Source of the DNA: Thermoleophilia bacterium
GTDB lineage: Bacteria > Actinomycetota > Thermoleophilia > Miltoncostaeales > Miltoncostaeaceae
Reading direction: 5' to 3'
Assembly (NCBI GenBank): GCA_028285405.1
Contig: JANQPH010000032.1
Coordinates: 52,018 to 116,017 of the forward strand
DNA: 64,000 nucleotides
Below, in pieces: positions 50,355 through 59,935 of this stretch. Each line of letters opens with the position of its first letter. Position 1 is the stretch's first letter. The translations under genes and the position numbers were made by a program. The notes below the pieces were generated by a model, which ran no database searches, was not told the origin of the DNA, and saw nothing but the letters and a program-made list of their open reading frames with translations.

Positions 50355-51631
50355 TCCGCTCCCTCGATCTGCGCCGAGGCGCGGCCGATCCGCTCGATCG
50401 GCGTCGGGTGGCTGCCGAGCAGCAACTGCACCGACCTCGGCGGATCGGGCACGCCGAGGCTTCGCACCACCAGCCCCTGATGCAGCGCGACCTGGGCAGC
50501 CGGATCACCGGTCAGCTCCAGGGCGATCGCATCGGCCTCGTTCTCGTAGGCCCGGCTGACCCAGTTTCCGAGGGGGATCGCCGCGACCACCACGAGGGTG
50601 GCGCCGAGCGCCGCCCACGCGAGCCGGCTCGCGAGCAGCAGCCGGCCGGCGCGGTCGCGCGTGGGGGCGGCAAAGCCGGTCCGCCACCCGACGAGCGCGG
50701 CGATGAGCAGGGCAGCCGGGGCGCCGAGCGCCGCCGCCCAGGTCGTCCCCTTGAGCACGTGGTCGCGAGCGACGTGGGCGAGCTCGTGGGCGACCACGGC
50801 ACGCACCTCGGCCGGCGGCGCGTCGCGGATCAGCGTGTCGTAGATCACGATCCGCTTGGTTCCCCCGAGTCCCGACACGTAGGCGTTGCTCGCCGTCGTG
50901 CGGGCGCTGGCGTCGTTCACGAGCACCTCGTCCACGCTCACGCCCGCGTCGTCGGCGAGCTGGACGACATCGCCGCGCAGCTCGGGGTCCTGGAGGCTCG
51001 CGGTGCGCTGGAAGACCGGCTCGAGCAACACCGGCCCGGCGTAGCTGGTCCCGAAGACGAGCGCCGCGATCATCACCGCCAGGCCGACCGGCCAGGCGCG
51101 CGGGAGCCACCACATCAGCGCCGCCAGGGCGACTCCAACGAGGCCGAGCAGGAACGCCTCGAGGCCAGTGCCCTTGGCGACGTCGAGGATCCAGGCGCCC
51201 GGCTCCTGGGTGATCACCCCGAAGTCCCTGCCCCAGAGATATCGAGCCAAGCGAACCGGGATCTCGGCGAGCGCGATCACGACGGCGAGCCCCGCGCCGA
51301 CTCCCGCACCGACGGCGAGCACCCGACCCCGCCCGAGCCGGTCGAGTCGCGGAGCCCAGCGCGCCGAGGTCGCGGCGACGCCCCAGGCGACGAGGGGCGC
51401 GATCGGGATCGCGAGGATCGCCATCGTCCACAGTCCGCTCCGGTAGCTGCGGTTGTGCAACAGCTGGCTGGAGTCGAAGAACTCGTCGACCGGCGGTGCG
51501 CTGACCTCGGGGACTCCGGAGCTCCAGAGCTGCCACCGCAGGACGCCGACGATCGCACCACCGAGCGCGATCCCGGCCGCTGCGAGGAGCGCGGCGCGAG
51601 GGCCCCGCCGGGTTGGAAGCCGCAGCCGCAC
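50351..51631 (-). CDS. M48 family membrane metalloprotease
   Basis: A CAAX-prenyl-protease-1/HtpX type zinc protease. The 426-residue product has several N-terminal helices, an M48 N region (QEPGAWILDVAKGTGLEAF), the zinc motif AHELAHVARDH with the third ligand in YENEADAIAL, and the C-terminal HPTPIERI. In bacteria these act in membrane protein quality control. GTG at 51631 lies 9 nt after TACGAT (51646-51641), suggesting a leaderless message. Divergent from the phosphoesterase gene. Confidence 0.9.
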   Translation of the reverse strand: MRLRLPTRRGPRAALLAAAGIALGGAIVGVLRWQLWSSGVPEVSAPPVDEFFDSSQLLHNRSYRSGLWTMAILAIPIAPLVAWGVAATSARWAPRLDRLGRGRVLAVGAGVGAGLAVVIALAEIPVRLARYLWGRDFGVITQEPGAWILDVAKGTGLEAFLLGLVGVALAALMWWLPRAWPVGLAVMIAALVFGTSYAGPVLLEPVFQRTASLQDPELRGDVVQLADDAGVSVDEVLVNDASARTTASNAYVSGLGGTKRIVIYDTLIRDAPPAEVRAVVAHELAHVARDHVLKGTTWAAALGAPAALLIAALVGWRTGFAAPTRDRAGRLLLASRLAWAALGATLVVVAAIPLGNWVSRAYENEADAIALELTGDPAAQVALHQGLVVRSLGVPDPPRSVQLLLGSHPTPIERIGRASAQIEGAE

Positions 51632-51683
51632 GACGCGACTATCGTAGCCGTGACCTCGCGACGGCCAGCCAAGGAGCGGGCAC

Positions 51684-52415
51684 CTGCGAATCGCGATCCT
51701 GAGCGACGTCCACGGCAACAAGCAGGCCCTGACCGCCGTGCTCGCGGGGGCGGAGCGCCACTCCGTGGACACCATCTGGTGCCTCGGCGACATGGTCGGA
51801 TACGGCGCGGATCCGTCCGTCTGCGCGAAGACCTGTCTCGACCTGGCCGAGCGCTGCATCGCCGGCAACCACGACCTCGGGCTGGTGGGCCGCGTGCCCC
51901 TCGATCAGTTCTCGGGGCTCGCGGTCGCGGGCCTGGAGCACGCACACGCCGACGTGCCCGCGCATCTCACTGAGCGCCTCGCCGAGCTGGAGCCGACCGC
52001 GACCGCAGGTGGCGGCTCGCTCGTCCACGGCAGCCCCCGGGATCCGATCTGGGAGTACATCGTGAGCGCGCCGCAGGCCGCCGCCGCTCTCGCGAGCAGC
52101 GACACGGCGCTGATGCTCCACGGCCACACGCACGTCCCCGCCGCCTGGCGATCCGACGGCGACGGCGGCGTCGAGGGCGGGCTCTGGCGCGGCGAGGCCA
52201 CGCTCGCGCTCGAGGACGGCCCCTGGCTGGTCAACCCGGGCGCCGTCGGGCAGCCGCGCGATCGCGACCCCCGCGCCGCGTGGGCGCTCCTCGACCTGCA
52301 CGCCGGCACCATCCGCCTCGTTCGCGAGGAGTACGACATCGAGGAGGCGCAGCAGGCCATCATCGACGCCGAGCTCCCACCCGATCTCGCGACCAGACTG
52401 GACGCCGGCTGGTGA
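51684..52415 (+). CDS. Calcineurin-like metallophosphoesterase (CTG start)
   Basis: A 243-residue soluble phosphoesterase of the YfcE/MJ0936-like group. Metal-binding motifs are SDVHGN (7-12), GDMVGYG (35-41), GNHD (61-64) and GHTHVP near 147. The first usual start codon, GTG 51738, would delete SDVHGN, so translation must begin earlier. The only fitting codon is CTG at 51684, seven nt after the ribosome site AAGGAG (51671-51676). Its stop overlaps the desulfurase-like gene as GTGA. Substrate unknown. Confidence 0.88.
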   Translation: MRIAILSDVHGNKQALTAVLAGAERHSVDTIWCLGDMVGYGADPSVCAKTCLDLAERCIAGNHDLGLVGRVPLDQFSGLAVAGLEHAHADVPAHLTERLAELEPTATAGGGSLVHGSPRDPIWEYIVSAPQAAAALASSDTALMLHGHTHVPAAWRSDGDGGVEGGLWRGEATLALEDGPWLVNPGAVGQPRDRDPRAAWALLDLHAGTIRLVREEYDIEEAQQAIIDAELPPDLATRLDAGW

Positions 52416-53605
52416 GCGCAGACGCCCCCGCCGGCGCGGCGTACCTCGACGCCGTCACCTCGCCTCGCATCGACCCGAGGATCGCCCAGGCCATGGCGGC
52501 GTTCGTCGGGACCGACCCGTCGAGCCCGTCGGCGCTGCACGAGTGGGCGATTCCTGCGGCCGAGGCGCTGGCGCGCGCCAGAGAGGAGGTCGCGGCGCTC
52601 ATCGGCGCGGACGATCCGGACGCGATCATCTTCGTCTCGAGCGCGACGGAGGCCCGCACCCTCGCCGTGACCGGTCTGCATCGGGCCAATCGGGCCCTCG
52701 GGGCCGGGGTGGTCTCGACCACGATCGAGCATGCCGCCGTGCGCGGCGCCGTCTGGGGCCTCGAGCGATCCGGCGCCGACGTGCGGGAGCTCGGCGTCGA
52801 CGGGGACGGACTGCTCGACCCGGACGACGTCGAGCGGGCGGTCGGGCCCGACACCGCGCTCCTGACCGTCCACCACGGACACGAGGACATCGGCGTCGTC
52901 CAGGACGTCGCGCGGATCGTCGCGGCGGCGCGCCGGGCCCGACCCGACGTCCGGGTCCACGTCGATGCCGGAGCGAGCGCCGGCCTCGCGCCGATCGACG
53001 TCGCGGCGAGCGGCTGCGACGCGCTGAGCATCGGGGGCCCGCCGCTGGGCGCGCCCCCGTGGTGCGGCGCGCTGTGGGTCCGTCCGGGCGCGCGCCTGCA
53101 GCCGATGATCGTCGGCGGGACACAGGAGCTCGGAAAGCGCGCGGGGCCCGAGTGCCTGCCCGGGATCGCGGCGCTCGGCGCAGCGGCGGCGATCGTGCGG
53201 ACGGACGCGCCCGCGCGTCAGCGCGCGCTCGCCGACCTCGGCGAGGAGCTCACTCGCCGCCTGCTCGAGGTGCCGGAGGTCGTCCTGAACGGACCACGGA
53301 CCGGCCGGTTGCCCGGCAACGTCCACGTCGCCGCGCGGGGCGTCGACGGCGAGTCGCTCGCTGCGGCGCTCGCGGCGAGGGGAGTCGCGGTGGCCCCGGG
53401 GTCGGCGTGCACCCAGGACGCCGGCAAGGAGTCGCCCGCGCTGGTCGCGATCGGTCGCGACCGAGACTGGACCCGCTCGTCGGTGCTCTTCTCGCTCGAC
53501 GACCAGGTCACCGAGCGGGAGATCGCTGTGGCCACGGCGGTCTTCGCCGAGGAGGTGTCCCGACTGAGAGCCCTGGCGCCGGACGCCGAGCGCGCGCGCC
53601 GGTGA
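52412..53605 (+). CDS. Cysteine desulfurase-like protein lacking the PLP lysine
   Basis: A 397-residue class V aminotransferase fold close to IscS/NifS. Recognisable are SSATEARTLA (76-85), EHAAV with H107, HVDAGASAG with D185, GTQELGKRAGPE, and the active cysteine C333 in APGSACTQ. The SGHKxxGPKG segment that carries the Schiff-base lysine reads GGPPLGAPPW: Lys is replaced by P211, His by P210. The Asn-Asn-Glu and Gln residues that hold PLP are also changed. PLP chemistry is therefore unlikely. GTG start coupled to the phosphoesterase; tusA follows with a 1-nt overlap. Confidence 0.87.
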   Translation: MSADAPAGAAYLDAVTSPRIDPRIAQAMAAFVGTDPSSPSALHEWAIPAAEALARAREEVAALIGADDPDAIIFVSSATEARTLAVTGLHRANRALGAGVVSTTIEHAAVRGAVWGLERSGADVRELGVDGDGLLDPDDVERAVGPDTALLTVHHGHEDIGVVQDVARIVAAARRARPDVRVHVDAGASAGLAPIDVAASGCDALSIGGPPLGAPPWCGALWVRPGARLQPMIVGGTQELGKRAGPECLPGIAALGAAAAIVRTDAPARQRALADLGEELTRRLLEVPEVVLNGPRTGRLPGNVHVAARGVDGESLAAALAARGVAVAPGSACTQDAGKESPALVAIGRDRDWTRSSVLFSLDDQVTEREIAVATAVFAEEVSRLRALAPDAERARR

Positions 53606-53823
53606 TGCGTTTGGTGGACGCGCTCGGAACGCGGTGCCCGGTGCCGGTGACCCTGACCGCCCGCGAGGCCGCCCGGGCCGAGTCCGGCGACCTCATCGAG
53701 GTCCTCGCCGACGATCCGATGGTCCTCGTCGACCTTCCCGCGTGGTGCTTCGAGCACGGCCACGCGCTGGTGTCGATCGAGTCCGACGCCGACGAGCTGC
53801 GAGCGGTCGTCCGCGTGGCGTAG
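53605..53823 (+). CDS. tusA: TusA-family sulfur carrier protein
   Basis: A 72-residue TusA/SirA fold protein with the active CPVP motif at 11-14 (DALGTRCPVPVTL), where the cysteine carries persulfide sulfur. TusA normally takes sulfur from a cysteine desulfurase for tRNA thiolation or other pathways. The ATG at 53605 overlaps the stop of the degenerate desulfurase (TGATG). No tRNA-thiolating MnmA or TusBCDE gene is nearby. Confidence 0.9.
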   Translation: MRLVDALGTRCPVPVTLTAREAARAESGDLIEVLADDPMVLVDLPAWCFEHGHALVSIESDADELRAVVRVA

Positions 53824-53827
53824 GGGG

Positions 53828-55021
53828 TCAGGCCGCCGGCACCCTCGCGTCCAGCCAGTCGAAGATCCGCTGCGCGCGCAGGGCGTTTCCGACCGGTTCG
53901 CAGTGAAAGCCCGCGCCCTCCTCGGCGGCGAAGCGGACGATGTCCTTCTCGCCCGGCAGCCGCTCGTACAGGGCCCGCGGTTGCCCCGGCCAGAACGCCT
54001 CGTCGTCGGGATCGGTAACGAGCAGCGGCGTCCTGATCGAGGCGATCACGTCGTCGGTGAGCCGGAACTCCAGCGCTCGCGTGTAGACGTCGAACGGCGA
54101 CTCGAGCCCGTACGGCCGAAACCGGAACTTGACGGTGTACCGGAGGTTCGCCGAGAAGCGGGTCCCCCACGACATCTCGCTGTCGAACCGCTTCTTGTCG
54201 TGCGCCTCGAGCGCCTTGCGCAGATGCCCGATGTGGGCGGTCAGCGCCTCCGAGACGTCGAGCACGCCCGGGTCGGCCACGCCAGCGCGAAACCGGTGCT
54301 CGAACGCGAGGGAGCGAGGCACCCAGTAGCCGGCCTGGCTCACGCCGAGCAGCGCCAGCCGCGCCTCGTCGACCTCGGGCCGCGCCGCCAGCGCGTCGAC
54401 GACCGGAGTGATCACCGCCTCCCAGTCCGGCCGGAAGTGGAGGCCCTTCCTGACCAGGCTCGAGTTCTGGCCGGGACCGTCGAACGTGACCGCGTTCCAC
54501 CCTCGGGCGAGCGCCTCGGCGACGCCCTGGAACCACGCGGCGGTCACGGGGCCGTCGCTCCCGTTGTTGAACACCAGGGTCCGGCGGGGCTCGTCGGACT
54601 CGGCCGCTCGGAACAGCCACGCGTCGAGCGTCGTGTCCTCGTACGGGATCTGGAAGGGTCGGATCGTGGGTTGCCAGCTCGCGACGAACCCGTCCCAGGC
54701 TGCGCGGTGGTCTTCGTAGAGCCGCTCGAAGAGGCCCTCGTCGTCCTCGACGCCATCGGCGTGAGCCTGGGCGAGCGACAGGTAGTGCGAGGCCCGCAGC
54801 TCGGCAAGGGCGCGCCCGCGCCAGTGGGTCGCCCCGGCCGCCTCCTGCCGCACGCGTTCGCCCATCGTGCGCCATTCGCGGACCCAGCCGGCGTGATCGC
54901 CGTTCTTGATGCCGTCCACGACCGTCAGCACCTCGCCGACGTCGGCCGCCCCGTACTGCGCGGACCCGAGCGCGATCAGCGTCTCGAAGTTGAAGCCGTC
55001 GTTCTTGAAGAACGCCTGCAC
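53828..55021 (-). CDS. FrsA/DUF1100-like alpha/beta hydrolase
   Basis: A 397-residue soluble hydrolase with an N-terminal helical cap (about 1-120) and an alpha/beta hydrolase domain. The nucleophile is S228 in GVSQAGYW, the acid is in DPDDEAFWP (about 337-340) and the His is H373 in GAGFHCEP. The layout matches the FrsA/DUF1100 and 2,6-dihydroxypseudooxynicotine hydrolase group, which cleave C-C or ester bonds. GTG at 55021, 10 nt after tpiA on the same strand, so it may be read through from the glycolytic operon. Confidence 0.82.
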   Translation of the reverse strand: MQAFFKNDGFNFETLIALGSAQYGAADVGEVLTVVDGIKNGDHAGWVREWRTMGERVRQEAAGATHWRGRALAELRASHYLSLAQAHADGVEDDEGLFERLYEDHRAAWDGFVASWQPTIRPFQIPYEDTTLDAWLFRAAESDEPRRTLVFNNGSDGPVTAAWFQGVAEALARGWNAVTFDGPGQNSSLVRKGLHFRPDWEAVITPVVDALAARPEVDEARLALLGVSQAGYWVPRSLAFEHRFRAGVADPGVLDVSEALTAHIGHLRKALEAHDKKRFDSEMSWGTRFSANLRYTVKFRFRPYGLESPFDVYTRALEFRLTDDVIASIRTPLLVTDPDDEAFWPGQPRALYERLPGEKDIVRFAAEEGAGFHCEPVGNALRAQRIFDWLDARVPAA

Positions 55022-55031
55022 GGCCGAGGAC

Positions 55032-55784
55032 CTACGTCGCGGCCTCGACGATGCGCGCGAACTTGTCGGGGTCGAGCGACGCTCCCCCGACCAGGGCCCC
55101 GTCGACGTCCGGGAGCGCCATGAGCTCCCCCGCGTTGTCGGGGCTCACCGACCCGCCGTAGAGCACCCGCAGCCGCGCTCCGTCGACGAAGTTGGAGGCG
55201 ACGAGGCGCACATGGGCACATGCCTCCTGCGCCTGATCCGGCGTCGCGACGACCCCGGTTCCGATCGCCCAGATCGGCTCGTACGCGATCGTGACCTGCT
55301 GCTCTCGAGCGTGATCGAGCAGGGCGAGGCCAGACGTGACCTGGGCCGTCAGCCAGCCGTCGGTCTCCCCCGCCTCGCGCACCTCGAGCGACTCGCCCAC
55401 GCACATGATCACGCGAAGATCCGCGTCGGTCGCGGCCTTCACCCGCTCGGCGACCTGGGTGTCGGTCTCGCCGGCGGCCCGCCGCTCGCTGTGGCCGACG
55501 AGCGTTCCCGTCGCACCCGCTGCGCCGATCATCGGGGCCGAGACCTCGCCCGTGTGGGCGCCGCTGAGGCTCTCGTGCACCGCCTGGGCGGCCACCCAGT
55601 ACTTGGTCCGTCGCAGGCGTTGCGCAACCGGGTGCAGCGCCGGAAAGGGCGGGCACACGGCCACCTCGACTCCGGCGGGCGGGCTGGGCATCTGCTCGAC
55701 GAAGGCCTCGCAGAACTCCAGGGCCTCGGGGATCGTCTTGTGCATCTTCCAGTTGCCCGCCACGAGCGGGATGCGGCTCGCCAT
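55032..55784 (-). CDS. tpiA: Triosephosphate isomerase
   Basis: Glycolytic TIM-barrel enzyme interconverting DHAP and GAP. The 250-residue product has the substrate lysine in AGNWKMHKT (about 8-16), the catalytic His in VGHSERR, the catalytic Glu in AYEPIWAIGTG and the phosphate-binding YGGSVSPDN. ATG at 55784 overlaps the pgk stop by one nucleotide (TGATG). Confidence 0.96.
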   Translation of the reverse strand: MASRIPLVAGNWKMHKTIPEALEFCEAFVEQMPSPPAGVEVAVCPPFPALHPVAQRLRRTKYWVAAQAVHESLSGAHTGEVSAPMIGAAGATGTLVGHSERRAAGETDTQVAERVKAATDADLRVIMCVGESLEVREAGETDGWLTAQVTSGLALLDHAREQQVTIAYEPIWAIGTGVVATPDQAQEACAHVRLVASNFVDGARLRVLYGGSVSPDNAGELMALPDVDGALVGGASLDPDKFARIVEAAT

Positions 55785-56977
55785 CACGCCTCCGAGAGCA
55801 CCGCGACGCCGGGGAGCACCTTGCCCTCGATCATCTCGAGCGCGGCGCCACCGCCGGTCGACACATGTGTCAGCGCGCTCGGCTCGACCCCGACTGCGGA
55901 CAGCGCGGCGGCCGAGTCCCCGCCACCGGCCAGCGTGATGCCGTCGGCGCTCGCGAGCGCCTCGGCGACCGCCCGGGTCCCGTCGTCGAAGCCCGGGATC
56001 TCGAACGCCCCCATCGGGCCGTTCCAGAAGACCGTCCCCGCCTGCTCGATCACCTCGGCGAACTCGGCCGAGGTCCTCGGGCCGATGTCGACGCCCATCC
56101 AACCGTCCGGCACGGCGTCGCTCGGCACGATCTGCAGCGCGGCACCGGCCTCGAACCTGTCCGCGACCGCGACGTCGACCGGCAGCTGGATCGCGCAGTT
56201 GAGGTTGACCGCCTTGCGCATGAGCTCGCGGGCCAGCTCTTGCACCTCCGGCCCCTCGTGGAGGGAGGCGCCGACCTCGTCGCCCAGGGCGGCGATGAAC
56301 GTGAAGCACATCGCCCCGCCGACCAGGATCCGATCGGTCCGCTCGAGCAGCGCCTCGATCAGCGGCAGCTTGTCGCTGACCTTCGCGCCCCCGAGCACCG
56401 CGACGAACGGCCGCGCCGGGTCGGCCATGAGCGAGCCGATCTGCTCGACCTCTCGCGCCAGCAGCAGCCCCGCTCGTGCGGGGAGCCGCTCCGCGACCCC
56501 GACGACGCTCGCGTGCGCCCGGTGCGCCGCGCCGAAGGCGTCGTCGACGTAGTCGGTGTACCCGGCGGCCAGGGCCTCGGCGAAGTCCGGGTCGTTCGCC
56601 TCCTCACCCGCGTGGAAGCGCAGGTTCTCGAGCACGACGAGCTCCCCTTCGTCGAGCGCGCGAGCGCGCGCCGTGACCTCGGGGCCGATGCAGTCGGGGA
56701 GCAGCTCGATGTCGCGAGCGAGCAGCGAGCCGAGTCGCTCCGCCACCGGCGCGAGCGACAGATCGGGGTTGGGCTGGCCCTTCGGCCGACCCAGGTGGGA
56801 GCAGACCGCAACACCGGCCCCCGCCGATAGCAGCGCGCGGATCGTCGGCAGCGACGCCGCGATCCTCGTGTCGTCGGTGATCGTGCCGCCGTCGAGGGGA
56901 ACGTTCAGGTCGGAGCGAAGGAGCACCCTCGCCCCCCGCCAGTCCCGGCCGGGCTCGTCGATCGAACGCAGTCCCAC
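55784..56977 (-). CDS. pgk: Phosphoglycerate kinase
   Basis: Transfers phosphate from 1,3-bisphosphoglycerate to ADP. The 397-residue product has RSDLNVPL near the N-terminus, SHLGRPKGQPNPDLSL, LENLRFHAGEE, the hinge-region FVAVLGGAKVSDK and the C-terminal GGGDSAAAL nucleotide loop. GTG at 56977 is 8 nt after the gap stop and gives the normal length. Confidence 0.96.
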   Translation of the reverse strand: MGLRSIDEPGRDWRGARVLLRSDLNVPLDGGTITDDTRIAASLPTIRALLSAGAGVAVCSHLGRPKGQPNPDLSLAPVAERLGSLLARDIELLPDCIGPEVTARARALDEGELVVLENLRFHAGEEANDPDFAEALAAGYTDYVDDAFGAAHRAHASVVGVAERLPARAGLLLAREVEQIGSLMADPARPFVAVLGGAKVSDKLPLIEALLERTDRILVGGAMCFTFIAALGDEVGASLHEGPEVQELARELMRKAVNLNCAIQLPVDVAVADRFEAGAALQIVPSDAVPDGWMGVDIGPRTSAEFAEVIEQAGTVFWNGPMGAFEIPGFDDGTRAVAEALASADGITLAGGGDSAAALSAVGVEPSALTHVSTGGGAALEMIEGKVLPGVAVLSEA

Positions 56978-56985
56978 GGAGCGCG

Positions 56986-58095
<1,110 letters not shown>

Positions 58096-58111
58096 TCAAT
58101 GGTCAGCCGCG

Positions 58112-58142
58112 GCGGTGGGCGCCCCGCTCGAGCGCCCACCGC
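58112..58142 (-). terminator. Hairpin terminator after the DUF1097-like gene
   Basis: GCGGTGGGCGC (58112-58122) and GCGCCCACCGC (58132-58142) form a perfect 11-bp stem with a 9-nt loop, 12 nt downstream of the DUF1097-like stop. No T-run follows. The stem is the strongest in this part of the window and probably isolates the gap operon. Confidence 0.6.
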
Positions 58143-58154
58143 GCCACCGTCGCG

Positions 58155-58856
58155 TCAGGAGCCGTCGGCGCTCTTCGGCCGCGGGGTGATGACCGCCGCG
58201 ACCTTCGCGCTGACGATCCCGAGGATCAGTCCGCAGATCAGGGTGATCCAGATGTTGAACCACACCCACGGCCACGGCGTGTTGATCAGGCCGAGCGCCG
58301 CGCCCGAGCCGAGGCCGAGGACGTCGCCCTCACCGAGCGCCGTGAGCCACGCGTCCTTGCCGGCGTCGTTCCCCGAGACATCCCCGGGCACCCACCCGTC
58401 GAGCCCGGTGGCGATCCACCAGAAGAAGACCGACGCGAACGCCGGGAACGTGCCCGCCACGTAGTACCAGTCGCCGGCGATCAGGATCGCGACCAGCACG
58501 AAGCCGAAGATCCCGACCCAGAGCGCGATCCCCCAGAAGTCCGGGATGTCGGCGGTCTCGAACGCGAGCGGCATCGTGATGAGCGCCGCGACCGAGCCGA
58601 TGGTGATCGCGAGGAAGATCTTCCCGAACGCCGCGTTGTCGCCTCCGGCCGCAAAGAAGAGGCCCCACGAGATGAATGCGGCGGGAAGGATGAGGTGGAA
58701 GTTCTCAGGCTGCCCGAGCCCGAGCAGGACGTCGTCGTTCGCCGTCACCCAGTGGAAGGTGAAGTTGAGCGAGAACTCCGTCCATGCGTAGCTCAGGACT
58801 CCGATGACGATGGCGAGCGGCAGGATCGCCATGGCGCGTGCGGCCATTGGGAGCAC
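58155..58856 (-). CDS. DUF1097-like membrane protein
   Basis: A 233-residue polytopic protein with about six helices. The pattern ISWGLFFAAGG (about 62-72) followed later by YYVAGTFPAFASVFFWW (about 129-145) resembles DUF1097 proteins such as E. coli YcdZ, extended here by an extra acidic loop and a final helix pair. Start given as GTG 58856, three nt after AAGGAG; ATG 58847 is an alternative. It occupies the place between yvcK and gap where actinobacteria usually carry whiA. Function unknown. Confidence 0.6.
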   Translation of the reverse strand: MLPMAARAMAILPLAIVIGVLSYAWTEFSLNFTFHWVTANDDVLLGLGQPENFHLILPAAFISWGLFFAAGGDNAAFGKIFLAITIGSVAALITMPLAFETADIPDFWGIALWVGIFGFVLVAILIAGDWYYVAGTFPAFASVFFWWIATGLDGWVPGDVSGNDAGKDAWLTALGEGDVLGLGSGAALGLINTPWPWVWFNIWITLICGLILGIVSAKVAAVITPRPKSADGS

Positions 58857-58984
58857 TGACTCCTTGTTGGAGGACCGGAAGATGGATGGCCCGGCCCGGA
58901 TCGCGCCGGGCGCGGCTCGCGGAGTCTATGGTCGGCTCGCCGGCCGCCGCAACGGCCGCGAGCCGGCCGACCCGGCGGCGGCGC

Positions 58985-59935
58985 CTACGGGCGGCCCGGC
59001 TCGAGCAGACCCATGAGCACGCCGGCCAGCGCCTCCGGGTCGTGCCGGACGAGCGCGCCGGCCTCGGCGACGTCGCCGCCGACGACGGTGACGCCTCGGT
59101 CCGCGAGGCGCTCGTGGTCGGCCACGACGGACACCTGGCCCTCGGCCGCGTACCGATCCGCTGTCGCCCGGTCGACGGGCCCGTCGTGGACGACGATCGC
59201 GTCGACCGAGCCCGGCGCGGCGGCGAGGATCGCATCGACGTGATCGACCGCGTCGAACCCGTCGGTCTCACCCGGCTGGGTCATCACGTTGCAGACGTAC
59301 ACGCGCACGCCCGGAGCCCCCGCGACGGCCTCGGCCAGCTCCGGAACCGCCAGGTGCGGGAGCACGCTGGTGAACAGGCTGCCGGGCCCGAGCACCACCA
59401 GGTCGGCCTCGGCGATCGCCTGCACGGCCTTCCCGTGGCCGGCGGGCTCCGGGTCGAGCCAGACCCGCTTGCACGCGCCGGCGGCGCCCGCGATCCGGGT
59501 CTCGCCGACGAGGTGCTCACCCGCCGCCTTCTCTCCCCACAGCCGGACGTCGGTGAGCGTCGAGGGGACCACGTCGCCCCGGATCTTCAGCACCTGGGAG
59601 CTCTCCTCGATCGCCGTGTCGAAGCGCTCGGTGACCTGCGTCATCGCCGCCAGGAACAGGTTCCCGAACGAGTGACCGGTGAGACCGCCGTCCTCGAAGC
59701 GGTGCTGGAACAGGCGCCCCATGAGCGACTCGTCGTCGGCGAGCGCGACCAGGCAGTTGCGGATGTCCCCCGGGGGCAGCATCCCGAGCTCGCGCCGCAG
59801 GCGGCCGGACGAGCCGCCGTCGTCGGTCACGGTGACGATCGCGGTCGGATCGACCGCGCGCCGCTTGAGCCCCCGCAGCAGCGAGGCGAGGCCGGTTCCA
59901 CCGCCGAGGGCGGCGACGCGCGCCCGTGTGCTCAC
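58985..59935 (-). CDS. yvcK: YvcK/CofD-like protein (gluconeogenesis factor)
   Basis: A 316-residue CofD-fold protein. The N-terminal VAALGGGTGLASLLRGLK (about 7-24) binds UDP-sugar in Bacillus YvcK; TDDGGSSGRLRRELGMLPPGD and LVVLGPGSLFTSVLPHL are also conserved. YvcK affects cell shape and growth on gluconeogenic carbon sources, and in actinobacteria the homologue CuvA is linked to wall synthesis. GTG at 59935 overlaps the rapZ stop. Adjacent to rapZ as usual. Confidence 0.92.
   Translation of the reverse strand: MSTRARVAALGGGTGLASLLRGLKRRAVDPTAIVTVTDDGGSSGRLRRELGMLPPGDIRNCLVALADDESLMGRLFQHRFEDGGLTGHSFGNLFLAAMTQVTERFDTAIEESSQVLKIRGDVVPSTLTDVRLWGEKAAGEHLVGETRIAGAAGACKRVWLDPEPAGHGKAVQAIAEADLVVLGPGSLFTSVLPHLAVPELAEAVAGAPGVRVYVCNVMTQPGETDGFDAVDHVDAILAAAPGSVDAIVVHDGPVDRATADRYAAEGQVSVVADHERLADRGVTVVGGDVAEAGALVRHDPEALAGVLMGLLEPGRP

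Noticed and set aside
53041..53080. A possible frameshift explaining the missing lysine in the desulfurase-like protein
   Set aside because: The frame is uninterrupted, the segment aligns without gaps to the usual SGHK region, and the conserved GALWVR follows in phase. Several other PLP contacts are also altered, so substitution rather than frameshift is the better reading.
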